NCBI GenBank assembly: GCA_040005095.1
Contig: JBDTZN010000027.1
Location: forward strand, 1-21,995
Direction: 5' to 3'
DNA length: 21,995 bases
Origin: UBA5186 sp040005095
GTDB taxonomy: Bacteria; Actinomycetota; Thermoleophilia; Gaiellales; Gaiellaceae
This document shows positions 1 through 7,244 of the stretch, in pieces. Numbering within the stretch: position 1 is the stretch's first letter; each line of letters opens with the position of its first letter. The position numbers and the translations under genes are program-made. The notes under the pieces were generated by a model. That model was given only the letters and a program-made list of their open reading frames with translations, had not been told where the DNA came from and searched no databases.

Positions 1-262
1 AGCGCTCGTAGTGGCCGATGTCGAGATCGGTCTCGGCGCCGTCCTCGGTCACGAAGACCTCGCCGTGCTGGAACGGGCTCATCGTGCCCGGGTCGACGTT
101 CAGGTACGGATCGAACTTCTGCGCCTGGACGGAGAGGCCGCGCGACTTCAGCAGCCGGCCGAGCGAGGCAGCCACGATGCCCTTGCCGAGGGCCGAGACG
201 ACGCCGCCGGTGACGAAGACGTACTTGGTGGGGCGCGCGCTGGCTACGGGAGTCGCCCCCAC
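1..262 (-). CDS. pyrG: CTP synthase, N-terminal part (runs off the left edge)
   Basis: CTP synthase makes CTP from UTP, ATP and glutamine in the cytoplasm. Only about 87 N-terminal residues are present. They include the family start TKYVFVTGGVVSALGKG, with the nucleotide-binding glycine/lysine loop near residues 19-28, then FDPYLNVDPGTMSPFQHGEV and VTEDGAETDLDIGHYER, which carry conserved ATP/Mg and UTP contact residues. I chose the GTG at 262 because it is the only standard start in frame upstream of the first beta strand. It overlaps the end of the upstream glycosyltransferase-fusion gene by 19 nt, so the two are probably translated from one message. The position after the mctB-type gene matches the mycobacterial order. 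The glutaminase domain lies outside the window. Identity is near certain; the exact start is less so. Confidence 0.96.
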   Translation of the reverse strand, partial: MGATPVASARPTKYVFVTGGVVSALGKGIVAASLGRLLKSRGLSVQAQKFDPYLNVDPGTMSPFQHGEVFVTEDGAETDLDIGHYER

Positions 263-1455
263 GCGTCGAGCTCGCGGAGCCCCGGAGTCCGCTCGATCAG
301 CTCGCCGAGGGAGCGCCGTTCGCCGAGGAGGGTGAGGCCTGCAAGGGCGCCGATCGCAACCCACCGGCCTCGTTCCGTGAATCGGTTCACGGAACCCAAG
401 CCTAGCAGCGCGCCGAGCGCGTTCGAGCCTGCGTCACCGAGCATCGCCATCTCTCGAAGATCGTAGGGAGCGAGCAGGACGGCGGTGCGAAGCGGCGCGT
501 CGAGGGCGAGAGCGGCCAGGAGGTACGCCTTGACGGCGCGCCCGGGCTTCGTGTCGAGCTGGTTGAGCCCGTTCGCGGCGAGGCCGATGAGGAGGGCGCC
601 CGAGAGCCTCCGCGTCGCGAGCAGCCCGACGAGAGGGATCCCGACGAGCTTGAGGACGCCCGTCGTGTCGCCTGCGCGCAGGTGGGCGCGGAAGCCTCGC
701 TCGGGGCCGCTCCAGAGGTCGTCCGCCAGCCCGATCGCCGCGATCGCGGCCACCGCGGGGTCTCGCCTGAGCGCGACCGTCCAGCCGACGAGGGGAAGCC
801 GCGTACCGCGGAAGTTGACCGCCAGCGGGCCGGCCGCGAAGAGCGCGTCGAGTAGCTGCCGGCCGCGGTGCGCGAAGCCCTGCGGGTCGCGACCGGTCGC
901 GCGGTGGCGGAGCGGCAACTCGCGCTCCTCGACCGAGAGGCCGGCGAGGACCGCGTCGATCGTCATCCGCACCTCGCACCCAAACCCCGGGGCGAGTGGG
1001 AAACACGCGGCGCGGGCTCGCGGAGAAAGCGCACGCTGACCGGAGAGAGGCTCGCGGGCCTCGAACCCGGTGCGCAGCCGGATCAGCGCGCGGCCGGTCC
1101 GCTTCGCCAGCCCGAACCCTCCACCCTGGCGCTCGGCGAAGGCCGCGACGGCGACCTCGGCTCCCGACTCGAGCAGCGGCCGCAGGTCACCCGACAGGTC
1201 AGCGTCGCAGACGAGCAGCCTGCCCGGGGCGGCGGCGCGCTCGCCGGCCGACAGCGTCTGGCCCTTCCCGCGCCGCGGAAGTCGCAGCACGATCGCTCCC
1301 GCAGCCTCGGCCTCGGCGGCGGTGCCGTCACGCGAGCCGTCGTCGGCGACGAGCACTTCCGCCTCCGGAAACCTCTCGCGCAGCGCGGCGACCGTCCGCC
1401 CGATCCGGCCCCCCTCGTCGCGCGCCGCGACGAGGACGGTCAGCGGCTCATCCAC
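244..1455 (-). CDS. Glycosyltransferase family 2 fused to a phosphosugar-transferase (MraY/WecA-like) membrane domain
   Basis: This 403-residue protein has two parts. Residues 1-205 look like a GT2 nucleotide-sugar transferase: TVLVAARDEGG at the start, VADDGS near 36-41, CDADLSGD near 83-90, and a LRHRATGRDPQGF stretch near 182-194 as in polyprenyl-phosphate glycosyltransferase relatives. Residues 212-403 are hydrophobic and carry marks of a polyprenyl-phosphate phosphosugar transferase: VNFRGTRLP near 213-221, GLADDLW near 242-248, NGLNQLDTKPGR near 295-306 and LGDAGSNALG near 339-348, so the three Asp motifs are kept. The domain is shorter than MraY. The GTG at 1455 overlaps the upstream mctB/steB-type gene by 8 nt and gives a clean GT2 N terminus. 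The likely role is envelope polysaccharide or lipid-linked sugar synthesis at the membrane. Substrates cannot be read from sequence, and the fusion itself is the odd point. Confidence 0.8.
   Translation of the reverse strand: MDEPLTVLVAARDEGGRIGRTVAALRERFPEAEVLVADDGSRDGTAAEAEAAGAIVLRLPRRGKGQTLSAGERAAAPGRLLVCDADLSGDLRPLLESGAEVAVAAFAERQGGGFGLAKRTGRALIRLRTGFEAREPLSGQRALSPRARAACFPLAPGFGCEVRMTIDAVLAGLSVEERELPLRHRATGRDPQGFAHRGRQLLDALFAAGPLAVNFRGTRLPLVGWTVALRRDPAVAAIAAIGLADDLWSGPERGFRAHLRAGDTTGVLKLVGIPLVGLLATRRLSGALLIGLAANGLNQLDTKPGRAVKAYLLAALALDAPLRTAVLLAPYDLREMAMLGDAGSNALGALLGLGSVNRFTERGRWVAIGALAGLTLLGERRSLGELIERTPGLRELDAWGRLP
372..395. repeat. 24-nt perfect palindrome inside a coding region
   Basis: Arms GTTCCGTGAA and TTCACGGAAC flank a TCGG loop, giving a 10-bp perfect inverted repeat. 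It lies in frame inside the membrane domain of the GT2-fusion gene, where it encodes residues around SVNRFTER, and it sits about 110 nt upstream of the pyrG start. It could be an operator, an RNA hairpin, or a copy of a dispersed palindromic element. No second copy was seen in the window. Confidence 0.6.
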
Positions 1456-2344
1456 CTGTCGTCGCGACCGGTAGCGGCTCGACCGGGGGCAGGTAACCCG
1501 TGTCGGCGGTCTGCTTGAGTCCGTAGTGACCGGGGTCGGCGCCGGCCAGGAGTAGCGACAGCGCAAGCCGCCCTTCGAGAATGTCGACGTCGTCCACGCT
1601 CGAAAGGCCGGCGTGCGCATACGTCGGCACCGCGGACGGCGTCGTCTTCGTCGTCTCGACGCCGACGACGGGAACGCCTCCGGCCGCGAGGCCTGCATAG
1701 AACCCGGCCAGCAACCGCGCGGTCGGGCCCTCTTGCGGACCCGCCGAGCGCACGACGACCACACCGTCGGCCGGGCGCAGAGGTGATCCGGTCCGCTCCT
1801 CGACGAGCAGATCCGACAATGCGGTCCACAGCGGTGTGTCGCCGCCGGCGACGAACTGCTCGCCGAGCGCGCGGCCGAGGTCCTTGAGGTTCGCGTCACC
1901 GGCGTACTGCGCCAAGGCGGGTCGCCTCGTGAGCACGGCGTCGAGTGCCGCCGGATCGACCGGCGTCTTCAGCGCACGAACCCGCAGCGCGGCCGGCGCA
2001 TCGGCGGCGGTAAGCGTGTCGTCGACGTTCGCGCGGAGGTCGGGATCGACGTGCCCGACGAAGAGCACCGCGATCCGCTTGCCACGAAGCCGCTCTGACA
2101 TCACCGCGCGGTACGTGTTCGAGACGTACTCCTGCGCCGCCTTCTGGCGCTTCTGGCTAGAGGCGAGTTGCGCGCTGAGATCGTCGCGCTGATTGCGGAG
2201 ATCGTCGATTTGGTTCTGCAACTGGCGCCGCTCGGACTTGTCGACGAAGCCGCGACCGGAGATCCCGATCCCGACGAGGATCCCGACGACGAGCGCGACG
2301 AAGACGGCCGCGAGCGACACGACGTGATAGCGGAAGGTGAACAT
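1448..2344 (-). CDS. MctB/SteB-family membrane-anchored coiled-coil protein
   Basis: This 298-residue protein has a short cytoplasmic tail (MFTFRYHVVS), one membrane helix at about residues 8-30 (LAAVFVALVVGILVGIGIS), a charged coiled coil at about 37-75, and an outward-facing alpha/beta domain. That is the layout of the MctB family (Mycobacterium Rv1698, reported as a copper-export-linked channel protein). The corynebacterial homologue next to steA has been described as SteB, a partner in cell separation. The gene follows the SteA gene with one small gene between. Its ATG begins directly after the TAG stop of the upstream gene, and its end overlaps the next start by 8 nt, so it is cotranslated. 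Family membership is clear from the N terminus and context. Whether it acts in copper handling or division is not visible here. Confidence 0.82.
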   Translation of the reverse strand: MFTFRYHVVSLAAVFVALVVGILVGIGISGRGFVDKSERRQLQNQIDDLRNQRDDLSAQLASSQKRQKAAQEYVSNTYRAVMSERLRGKRIAVLFVGHVDPDLRANVDDTLTAADAPAALRVRALKTPVDPAALDAVLTRRPALAQYAGDANLKDLGRALGEQFVAGGDTPLWTALSDLLVEERTGSPLRPADGVVVVRSAGPQEGPTARLLAGFYAGLAAGGVPVVGVETTKTTPSAVPTYAHAGLSSVDDVDILEGRLALSLLLAGADPGHYGLKQTADTGYLPPVEPLPVATTGG

Positions 2345-2764
2345 CTAGAGTTGGGCGGAAGTCTGGCACAGCGCGTACAGACGACTGAGCGCTCGCACCG
2401 GCGTCTTGCGGTTGACGCCCGAGAGAAACGGCGCCTCGACCGTCAGCGTCGCGGTCGTCCGCTCCGGCCCGGCGTCCTGGAGCTCGAGCTCTGCGTCGAC
2501 CCGTTCGGACACGAGCTGAAAGGCGAACCGGCGTTCCGGCTCGACGGCGCGGATCAGGAGGATTCCGGCCGCCCCGGGCCTGCGCAGGAGGCTCGGCCGG
2601 TCGCCCGACTGGATCTGCCAGCGTGCGCCCGGAGCGACCCCGCGGCGGTCGGGCTGGACGCCGCTGAGCCCCGGCCACCAGTCGGGCAGGTGGTACGGCT
2701 CGGCGAGAAAGGCCCAGACGTCCGCGCGCGCCGCGAGCAGCTCGCGGCTGGCCGCGTACTGCAC
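2345..2764 (-). CDS. SRPBCC/START-fold protein of unknown function
   Basis: This 139-residue soluble protein begins MQYAASRELLAARADVWAFLAEPYHLPDWWPG. That is the usual opening of the SRPBCC (polyketide cyclase/START-like) fold: a beta strand, then a helix with VWAFLAEP, then a DWWPG turn. The rest alternates short strands and ends in a helix (VRALSRLYALCQTSA), as expected for a helix-grip domain that binds a hydrophobic ligand in a cavity. The GTG start overlaps the SteA stop by one base, and the stop abuts the start of the mctB/steB-type gene, so it is embedded between two genes that are direct neighbours in Mycobacterium and Corynebacterium. I infer a role tied to the envelope or cell separation from position only. 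No catalytic residues are recognisable. Confidence 0.72.
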   Translation of the reverse strand: MQYAASRELLAARADVWAFLAEPYHLPDWWPGLSGVQPDRRGVAPGARWQIQSGDRPSLLRRPGAAGILLIRAVEPERRFAFQLVSERVDAELELQDAGPERTTATLTVEAPFLSGVNRKTPVRALSRLYALCQTSAQL

Positions 2765-3888
2765 TAGCCCCCGAGCCCGAGCTGCCGTGCCAGCAGCTCG
2801 AACAGGTGGCGGAGCGCGGGCGAGGCGACGATCGCGGCCACGACGGCGCTGAGCGCGGCGATCGCGAAGACGACAAGCGGCCAGACGCCGACCCCAGGCG
2901 AGACGAGCCGCGACACGCCCTTCGCGTCCACGAGGATCTCGCCGACCTTGAGCCGCGTTACGAACGTCGAGGACATCCCGGCGCGGTTGCGCTCGAGGAA
3001 CTCGATCAGGTTCAGGTGCGTGCCGACGGCCACGATCAGCTCGGCGCCCTTCTCGTAGGCCAGCAGCAGCGCCACATCCTCGCTGATTCCCGTCGCGCTG
3101 ACGACCTGGTACGGGACGCCGAGCCGCTCGAGCCTCGCCGCGCCCGGCGCTTCTCCGGCCCGGTAGGCATGGACGAGGATCTCGGCGCCGGTGCGCAGGG
3201 TCGCGTCCGAAACGGAGTCCATGTCCCCGACGATCACGTCCGGTTTGAGCCCCTCCTCGACCAGCGCGTCCGCGCCGCCGTCGACCGCGATCAGCACGGG
3301 CTTGAAGTCGCGGACGTAGGGGCGGACGATCCTCAGGTCGCGCTTGTGGCCCGGCCCGCGCGCGACGACGAGCGCCTGGCGGTCGCGGAAGCGGGTGCGA
3401 AGCTGCGGGAAGTCGATCCCCTCGGTGAGCAGCTTCCCCTCCTCGCGTAGGTACTGCATCGTGTTCTCGGCGAACGACTCGAGCGCTTCGGTGACACGGC
3501 CCTGTTGCTCGGCGAGGCTCAGCGCCAGCCCCTCGGGGCTCATGGCCGTCCCGGACGCGAGGCAGGTGCCGTTCCGGAAGAGGCTCGCGCCGCGGACGGT
3601 TAGCAGCTCGCCGTCGGTGATCGAGTCGAAAAGCGTTGCGCCCGGCGCGTCGATCAGGCGGATCCCGCCGCGGACGAGCGTGAGCGGGCCCGGGTTCGGG
3701 AACCGCCCGCTCTGCGAGTCGGCGACGTTGACGACAACGCGGACACCCGACTCGAGCAGCTCCTCCGCCGAGACGCGGTCAAGGTCGGTGTGGTCGATGA
3801 TCGCGATGTCGTCGGGGGACAGGCGCTTAACCAGATGCTTGGTCCGTTTATCGAGTCGGGCATTTCCGGTGAACTCGACGAAACTCAT
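2764..3888 (-). CDS. steA: SteA-like cytokinetic-ring protein
   Basis: This 374-residue protein matches SteA (Rv1697 family). It has a thiamine-pyrophosphokinase-like nucleotide-binding core with AVDGGADALVEEGLKPD (about 201-217) and GDMDSVSD (221-228), and one C-terminal membrane helix near residues 336-356 (WPLVVFAIAALSAVVAAIV) followed by a short amphipathic tail. In corynebacteria SteA works with SteB at the division site to control peptidoglycan hydrolysis during daughter-cell separation. The start codon shares an ATGA overlap with the recN stop, and the stop overlaps the next gene by one base, so the group is translationally coupled. It is placed directly after recN, as in Mycobacterium. 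The TPK-like core does not imply thiamine metabolism, since the membrane anchor and gene context fit SteA better. Confidence 0.88.
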   Translation of the reverse strand: MSFVEFTGNARLDKRTKHLVKRLSPDDIAIIDHTDLDRVSAEELLESGVRVVVNVADSQSGRFPNPGPLTLVRGGIRLIDAPGATLFDSITDGELLTVRGASLFRNGTCLASGTAMSPEGLALSLAEQQGRVTEALESFAENTMQYLREEGKLLTEGIDFPQLRTRFRDRQALVVARGPGHKRDLRIVRPYVRDFKPVLIAVDGGADALVEEGLKPDVIVGDMDSVSDATLRTGAEILVHAYRAGEAPGAARLERLGVPYQVVSATGISEDVALLLAYEKGAELIVAVGTHLNLIEFLERNRAGMSSTFVTRLKVGEILVDAKGVSRLVSPGVGVWPLVVFAIAALSAVVAAIVASPALRHLFELLARQLGLGG

Positions 3889-5519
3889 TTGACCGTGGAG
3901 AGGAACTCGGCGCCGCCGAGCATCCGCTGCAGCTCCTCGCGGCGTTCGGCGTCGGGAAGCGCTTCGATGCGCGTGTGGGTCGGGTCGCCGGGGATCTTCT
4001 CGACGCGGAAATGTCGCTCGGCCAGGCTCGCGATCTGAGGGAGGTGCGTGATCGTGATCACCTGCGCGCGCTCGGCGAGGCGCTGCAGGGTGCGCCCGAC
4101 CGCGTTCGCGGTTTCTCCGCCGATCCCGGCGTCGATCTCGTCGAAGACGAGTGTCTCGCCGCCCGCGACGGCCGCGATGGCGAGCGCGATGCGCGAGAGC
4201 TCGCCGCCCGACGCGGTCTCGGCGACCGGGGCGAACGGTAGGCCCGGGTTGGGCTGGATCAGGAAGGACACCTCGTCGCCCCCGGTTGACCCCAGGTCGC
4301 GATCGCGCAGCTCGACCCGGAACTCGCCCTCGCCCATGCCGATCCCGTGGAGCTCCTCGGCGACGGCGTCCGCGAACGGATCGACCGCCAGAGCCCGTTC
4401 GGCGCGGAGCTCGTCGGCGAGCCTCTTGACTTCCCCCTCCGCGGCGACGAGCGCCTCGGCGGCGGCCGCGCGCGGGTCGAAGCCGTCCTCCATCGCCTCG
4501 AGTTCGGCGCGGGCCTCGGCGGCGCGCGCGAGCAGCTCGGTGTAAGACGCGGAGCGGAACCGGCGCTTCGTGTCGGCGATCTCGTCGAGCTCCGCCTCGA
4601 TTTGCTCCAGCCGGTCGGGCTCGGCTTCGAGCGAGGCCAGGAACCCACGCAGCTCGCTGGCGGTCTCGCGCAGGCGCAGCTCCGTATCGCGCAGATCGTC
4701 GCCCGCGAGACGAAGCTCGGTCGCGAGGTGCTCGAGCGGCGCAATCGCGCCCTCCGCAACACCTGCGAGGCCGGCGGCACCTTCTCCTTCGTCCGGCGCG
4801 AGGGCTTCGACGGCGGCCGCGGCTGCGCTCGCAAGCTCGGTCACGTGCCGCAGGCGCTCGCGCTCGGCCCTCAACTCATCCTCCGTGGCGGGCTCCAGGC
4901 CCTCCGTGTCGACGACCAATGCGCGCAGCTCCGCGATCCGCGCCTCTTCGGCGGCCGCGTTCGACGACAGCTCCTCGTGGCGGCGGCGCGCCGCGACGAG
5001 CTCGCGCCATGCGATTCGCGCGTTGGCCCGGCGCCGCGCCTGCTCGTCGCCGACGAATGCGTCCAGAACGTCGAGCTGGTAGCCCGGACGCGCGAGCCGG
5101 CGCTGCTCGAACTGACCGGACATCGAGATGAGCCGCTCGGCCGCTGACGCGACGTCCTCTCGCGCGGCGCTCCGTCCCCAGGCGTAGGCCCGCGTGCGCC
5201 CGTCCGGGAAGATGCGGCGCGCGACCACGAGGGCGTCCTCGTCCTCGGGCCGAAGCTCGACGAGCCCGCCGAGGATCTCGTCGTCGAGCGCGTGCTCCGG
5301 CAGCTCCAGCTCGGCCTCGACGTAGGCATCCGGTGCATCCGCGCCGATGTATGACGCATCGCCCCTCGCGCCGAGCAGGAGCCCGACCGCCTGCGCAAGG
5401 ATCGTCTTGCCTGCGCCGGTCTCGCCCGTGATGGCGTTCAGCCCCGGAGCGAAGTCGAGCTCGGCGTGGCGGATCAGGACGAGATTCTCGATCGTCAGGC
5501 GGCGTAGCACCGCAAGCAT
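3885..5519 (-). CDS. recN: DNA repair ATPase RecN
   Basis: RecN is an SMC-like ATPase that acts on DNA double-strand breaks during recombinational repair. The 544-residue protein opens with LRRLTIENLVLI and has a Walker A motif GETGAGKT at 32-39, long charged coiled-coil arms from roughly 150 to 385, an ABC signature ASGGELSR at 436-443, and a Walker B LVFDEIDAGIGG starting at 457, then THLPQIA. Length and domain order are normal for RecN. The ATG at 5519 fits the family N terminus. A 99-bp gap separates it from nadK and holds a perfect AT-rich palindrome at 5587-5605, so it may have its own promoter. I did not see a LexA-type box there, although recN is an SOS gene in many bacteria. It is translationally coupled to steA downstream. 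Confidence 0.97.
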   Translation of the reverse strand: MLAVLRRLTIENLVLIRHAELDFAPGLNAITGETGAGKTILAQAVGLLLGARGDASYIGADAPDAYVEAELELPEHALDDEILGGLVELRPEDEDALVVARRIFPDGRTRAYAWGRSAAREDVASAAERLISMSGQFEQRRLARPGYQLDVLDAFVGDEQARRRANARIAWRELVAARRRHEELSSNAAAEEARIAELRALVVDTEGLEPATEDELRAERERLRHVTELASAAAAAVEALAPDEGEGAAGLAGVAEGAIAPLEHLATELRLAGDDLRDTELRLRETASELRGFLASLEAEPDRLEQIEAELDEIADTKRRFRSASYTELLARAAEARAELEAMEDGFDPRAAAAEALVAAEGEVKRLADELRAERALAVDPFADAVAEELHGIGMGEGEFRVELRDRDLGSTGGDEVSFLIQPNPGLPFAPVAETASGGELSRIALAIAAVAGGETLVFDEIDAGIGGETANAVGRTLQRLAERAQVITITHLPQIASLAERHFRVEKIPGDPTHTRIEALPDAERREELQRMLGGAEFLSTVK

Positions 5520-5586
5520 GGTAAGCGGCCCCGCCGGGCGCGTCGACGGTCAGGATCGGCCACGTCCTCCCGGGCGCTCTCTTTCC

Positions 5587-5605
5587 AAGTAACAGTCTGT
5601 TACTT
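5587..5605. promoter_or_regulatory. Perfect 19-bp palindrome, candidate TetR-type operator
   Basis: Arms AAGTAACAG and CTGTTACTT surround a single central T. This AT-rich perfect dyad stands out in a GC-rich region. It lies between nadK and recN, 14 bases past the nadK stop and about 70 bases upstream of the recN start. Odd-length dyads with GTAAC/GTTAC half sites are typical of TetR-family operators. A one-base centre and no T tract argue against an intrinsic terminator. The cognate regulator is not in the window. Confidence 0.6.
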
Positions 5606-5618
5606 AGTCCTGGGGGCG

Positions 5619-6485
5619 CTAGGCGCCGAAGGTGCGCCGGTACCTGCGGAAGAACGTGACTTCCGGGAGCGTGGCCAGGTGGCTCTGCTGCGGGCCGAGT
5701 CCGATCCGGACGCCTTCGCCGTGCGCGTCGAGCTCGCAGACCTGATGGCCGTCGACGATGACCGTGACTCCCACGTCGACCGTCCGGTTCACCACGGTGA
5801 GGGGCCGGTCGCGCGGGATCACGAGCGGGCGGGCATCCAGCGCGTGGGGAGCGACGAACGTCATCGCCATCGCGTCGAGTCCCCAGACGAGGACCGGGCC
5901 CCCGTTCGAGAGGTTGTACGCCGTCGAGCCGACCGGTGTTGAGCAGATCACCCCGTCGCTCGGGCGGGTCCCGAGATCCTCGTCGCCGACGCTCCATCCG
6001 AGCTCGACCATGCGTCCGACGCTCGCGCTGCGGACCACGACGTCGTTCACGGCCGTCCATCGCCCCGCGTGCGTCTGCGCGTCCAGAGTCGGGAGATCGA
6101 CAACGTCGAAGTCGCCACCGAACACGCGCGCGAGCCCCGCCTCGAGCTCGTCCGCGGCAATCGAGGCGAGGAAGCCGATGCGGCCGAAGTTGACGCCGAT
6201 CACGGGCACGCTGGTACCGAGGAAGCGCTGGAGCGCCCGCAGCATCGTCCCGTCCCCACCGAGCACGACCGCGAGATCGACTTCCGTCGCATCCCCTCCG
6301 TCGGCCGGCATCCCGTGCTTCTCGCGCTCCTCCTCCGGGAAGATCAGCTCGACGCCCGCCGTTTCCGCAACCCCGGCGAGGCGCTCGAGCGCCGGCCCGA
6401 TCGTCTCGACCTTGCCGTGCGTGATCACCGCCGCTCGGCGGACGGGGTCATGAGATTGCTTGTTCGATCCAGGTGTCGAGCTCAT
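5619..6485 (-). CDS. nadK: NAD kinase
   Basis: NAD kinase phosphorylates NAD to NADP in the cytoplasm using ATP or polyphosphate. The 288-residue protein has the expected motifs in order: GGDGT at 76-80, GVNFGRIGFLA near 97-107, VNDVV at 146-150 (equivalent to the NE motif) and STPVGSTAYNLSNGGP at 182-197, where Val replaces the more usual Thr. The ATG at 6485 overlaps the end of tlyA by 38 nt. A GTG inside the strand AVITHGK near residue 20 is an alternative, but it would cut into the first beta strand, so the true start is probably the ATG. The tlyA-nadK-recN order is the standard actinobacterial one. Nothing suggests loss of activity. Confidence 0.95.
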   Translation of the reverse strand: MSSTPGSNKQSHDPVRRAAVITHGKVETIGPALERLAGVAETAGVELIFPEEEREKHGMPADGGDATEVDLAVVLGGDGTMLRALQRFLGTSVPVIGVNFGRIGFLASIAADELEAGLARVFGGDFDVVDLPTLDAQTHAGRWTAVNDVVVRSASVGRMVELGWSVGDEDLGTRPSDGVICSTPVGSTAYNLSNGGPVLVWGLDAMAMTFVAPHALDARPLVIPRDRPLTVVNRTVDVGVTVIVDGHQVCELDAHGEGVRIGLGPQQSHLATLPEVTFFRRYRRTFGA

Positions 6486-7212
6486 CGTCGCGTTGCGGCC
6501 GGTCTCGCTGCACGAGGTGCAGGAAGAACTCCCGATTTCCCTTCGGGCCCGGCAACCCGGAGTCTACGACGCCGACGGTCTGCGCCCCCCACTCGAGCGC
6601 CGCATCGGCCGTCTCACGCAAGACACGCCTGTGGATCTCGCGGTCGCGTACGACGCCGCCCTTCCCCACGTCGGCGCGGCCCGCCTCGAACTGCGGCTTG
6701 ACGAGGACGAGCGCCTGCCAGCCCGGTGCTGCGAGCCGGAGCGCGGGCGGCAACGCCGTCCGCACCGAGATGAAGGAGACGTCGCAGACGACGAGCTGCG
6801 GGGCGAACGGCAGCTCGAGCAGGCCGCGGGCGTTCGTGCGCTCGAGGAGGACGACGCGTGGATCGTTTCGAAGCGGCAGAGCGAGCTGTCCGTAGCCGAC
6901 GTCGACGGCGATCACCCGGGCCGCTCCACGCTGGAGCAGCACGTCGGTGAAGCCACCGGTGGACGCGCCGACGTCGAGCGCGTCGAGGCCGGCCGGGTCG
7001 ACTCCCAGGACATCCAGCGCGTGCGCGAGCTTCTCCCCGCCGCGCGAGACGAAGCGCGGCCCTGCGTCGACCGAGAGCTCGGCGTCTTCGTCGACCTGCG
7101 TCCCGGGCTTGTCGTAGCCGGGTACCCGGCCCGCGACCACGAGCGCCTGCGCTTGCGTGCGGCTCTCCGCAAGGCCGCGCTCGACGAGAACGACGTCAAG
7201 CCGCTTCTTCAA
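6448..7212 (-). CDS. tlyA: TlyA-family rRNA 2'-O-methyltransferase
   Basis: TlyA proteins 2'-O-methylate ribosomal RNA; in Mycobacterium this affects capreomycin susceptibility. The 254-residue protein has an N-terminal S4 RNA-binding domain (about 1-55, RLDVVLVERGLAESRTQAQALVVAGRV split by the usual turn), the linker RFVSRGGEKL at 53-62, and an FtsJ-type methyltransferase domain with the AdoMet loop DVGASTGGFTD at 80-90, CDVSFISV and VKPQFEAG. The first codon is TTG at 7212, with a GGAGGG ribosome-binding site three bases upstream. An ATG in another frame further up is not usable. It is divergent from the deacetylase gene with only about 30 bp between starts, so its promoter must lie inside that gene. 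It overlaps nadK downstream. Confidence 0.94.
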   Translation of the reverse strand: MKKRLDVVLVERGLAESRTQAQALVVAGRVPGYDKPGTQVDEDAELSVDAGPRFVSRGGEKLAHALDVLGVDPAGLDALDVGASTGGFTDVLLQRGAARVIAVDVGYGQLALPLRNDPRVVLLERTNARGLLELPFAPQLVVCDVSFISVRTALPPALRLAAPGWQALVLVKPQFEAGRADVGKGGVVRDREIHRRVLRETADAALEWGAQTVGVVDSGLPGPKGNREFFLHLVQRDRPQRDDELDTWIEQAIS

Positions 7213-7231
7213 GCGCCCTCCGCATGCGGGC

Positions 7232-7237
7232 TAGTGT
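7232..7237 (+). promoter_or_regulatory. Candidate -10 element for a leaderless deacetylase transcript
   Basis: TAGTGT fits the actinobacterial TANNNT pattern and ends seven bases before the GTG at 7245. That spacing would put the transcription start on the start codon. No ribosome-binding site precedes the GTG and no convincing -35 box was seen. The site supports GTG 7245 over the ATG at 7224. Confidence 0.45.
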
Positions 7238-7244
7238 CCCACGC

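Noticed and set aside
5615..5627. Small GGCGC/GCGCC hairpin over the nadK stop codon
   Set aside because: The stem is only 5 bp and there is no T tract. It is too weak to call a terminator.
7117..7130. 14-bp palindrome GCCGGGTACCCGGC in tlyA
   Set aside because: Short GC-rich palindromes like this are expected by chance here, and this one sits mid-gene without a regulatory context.
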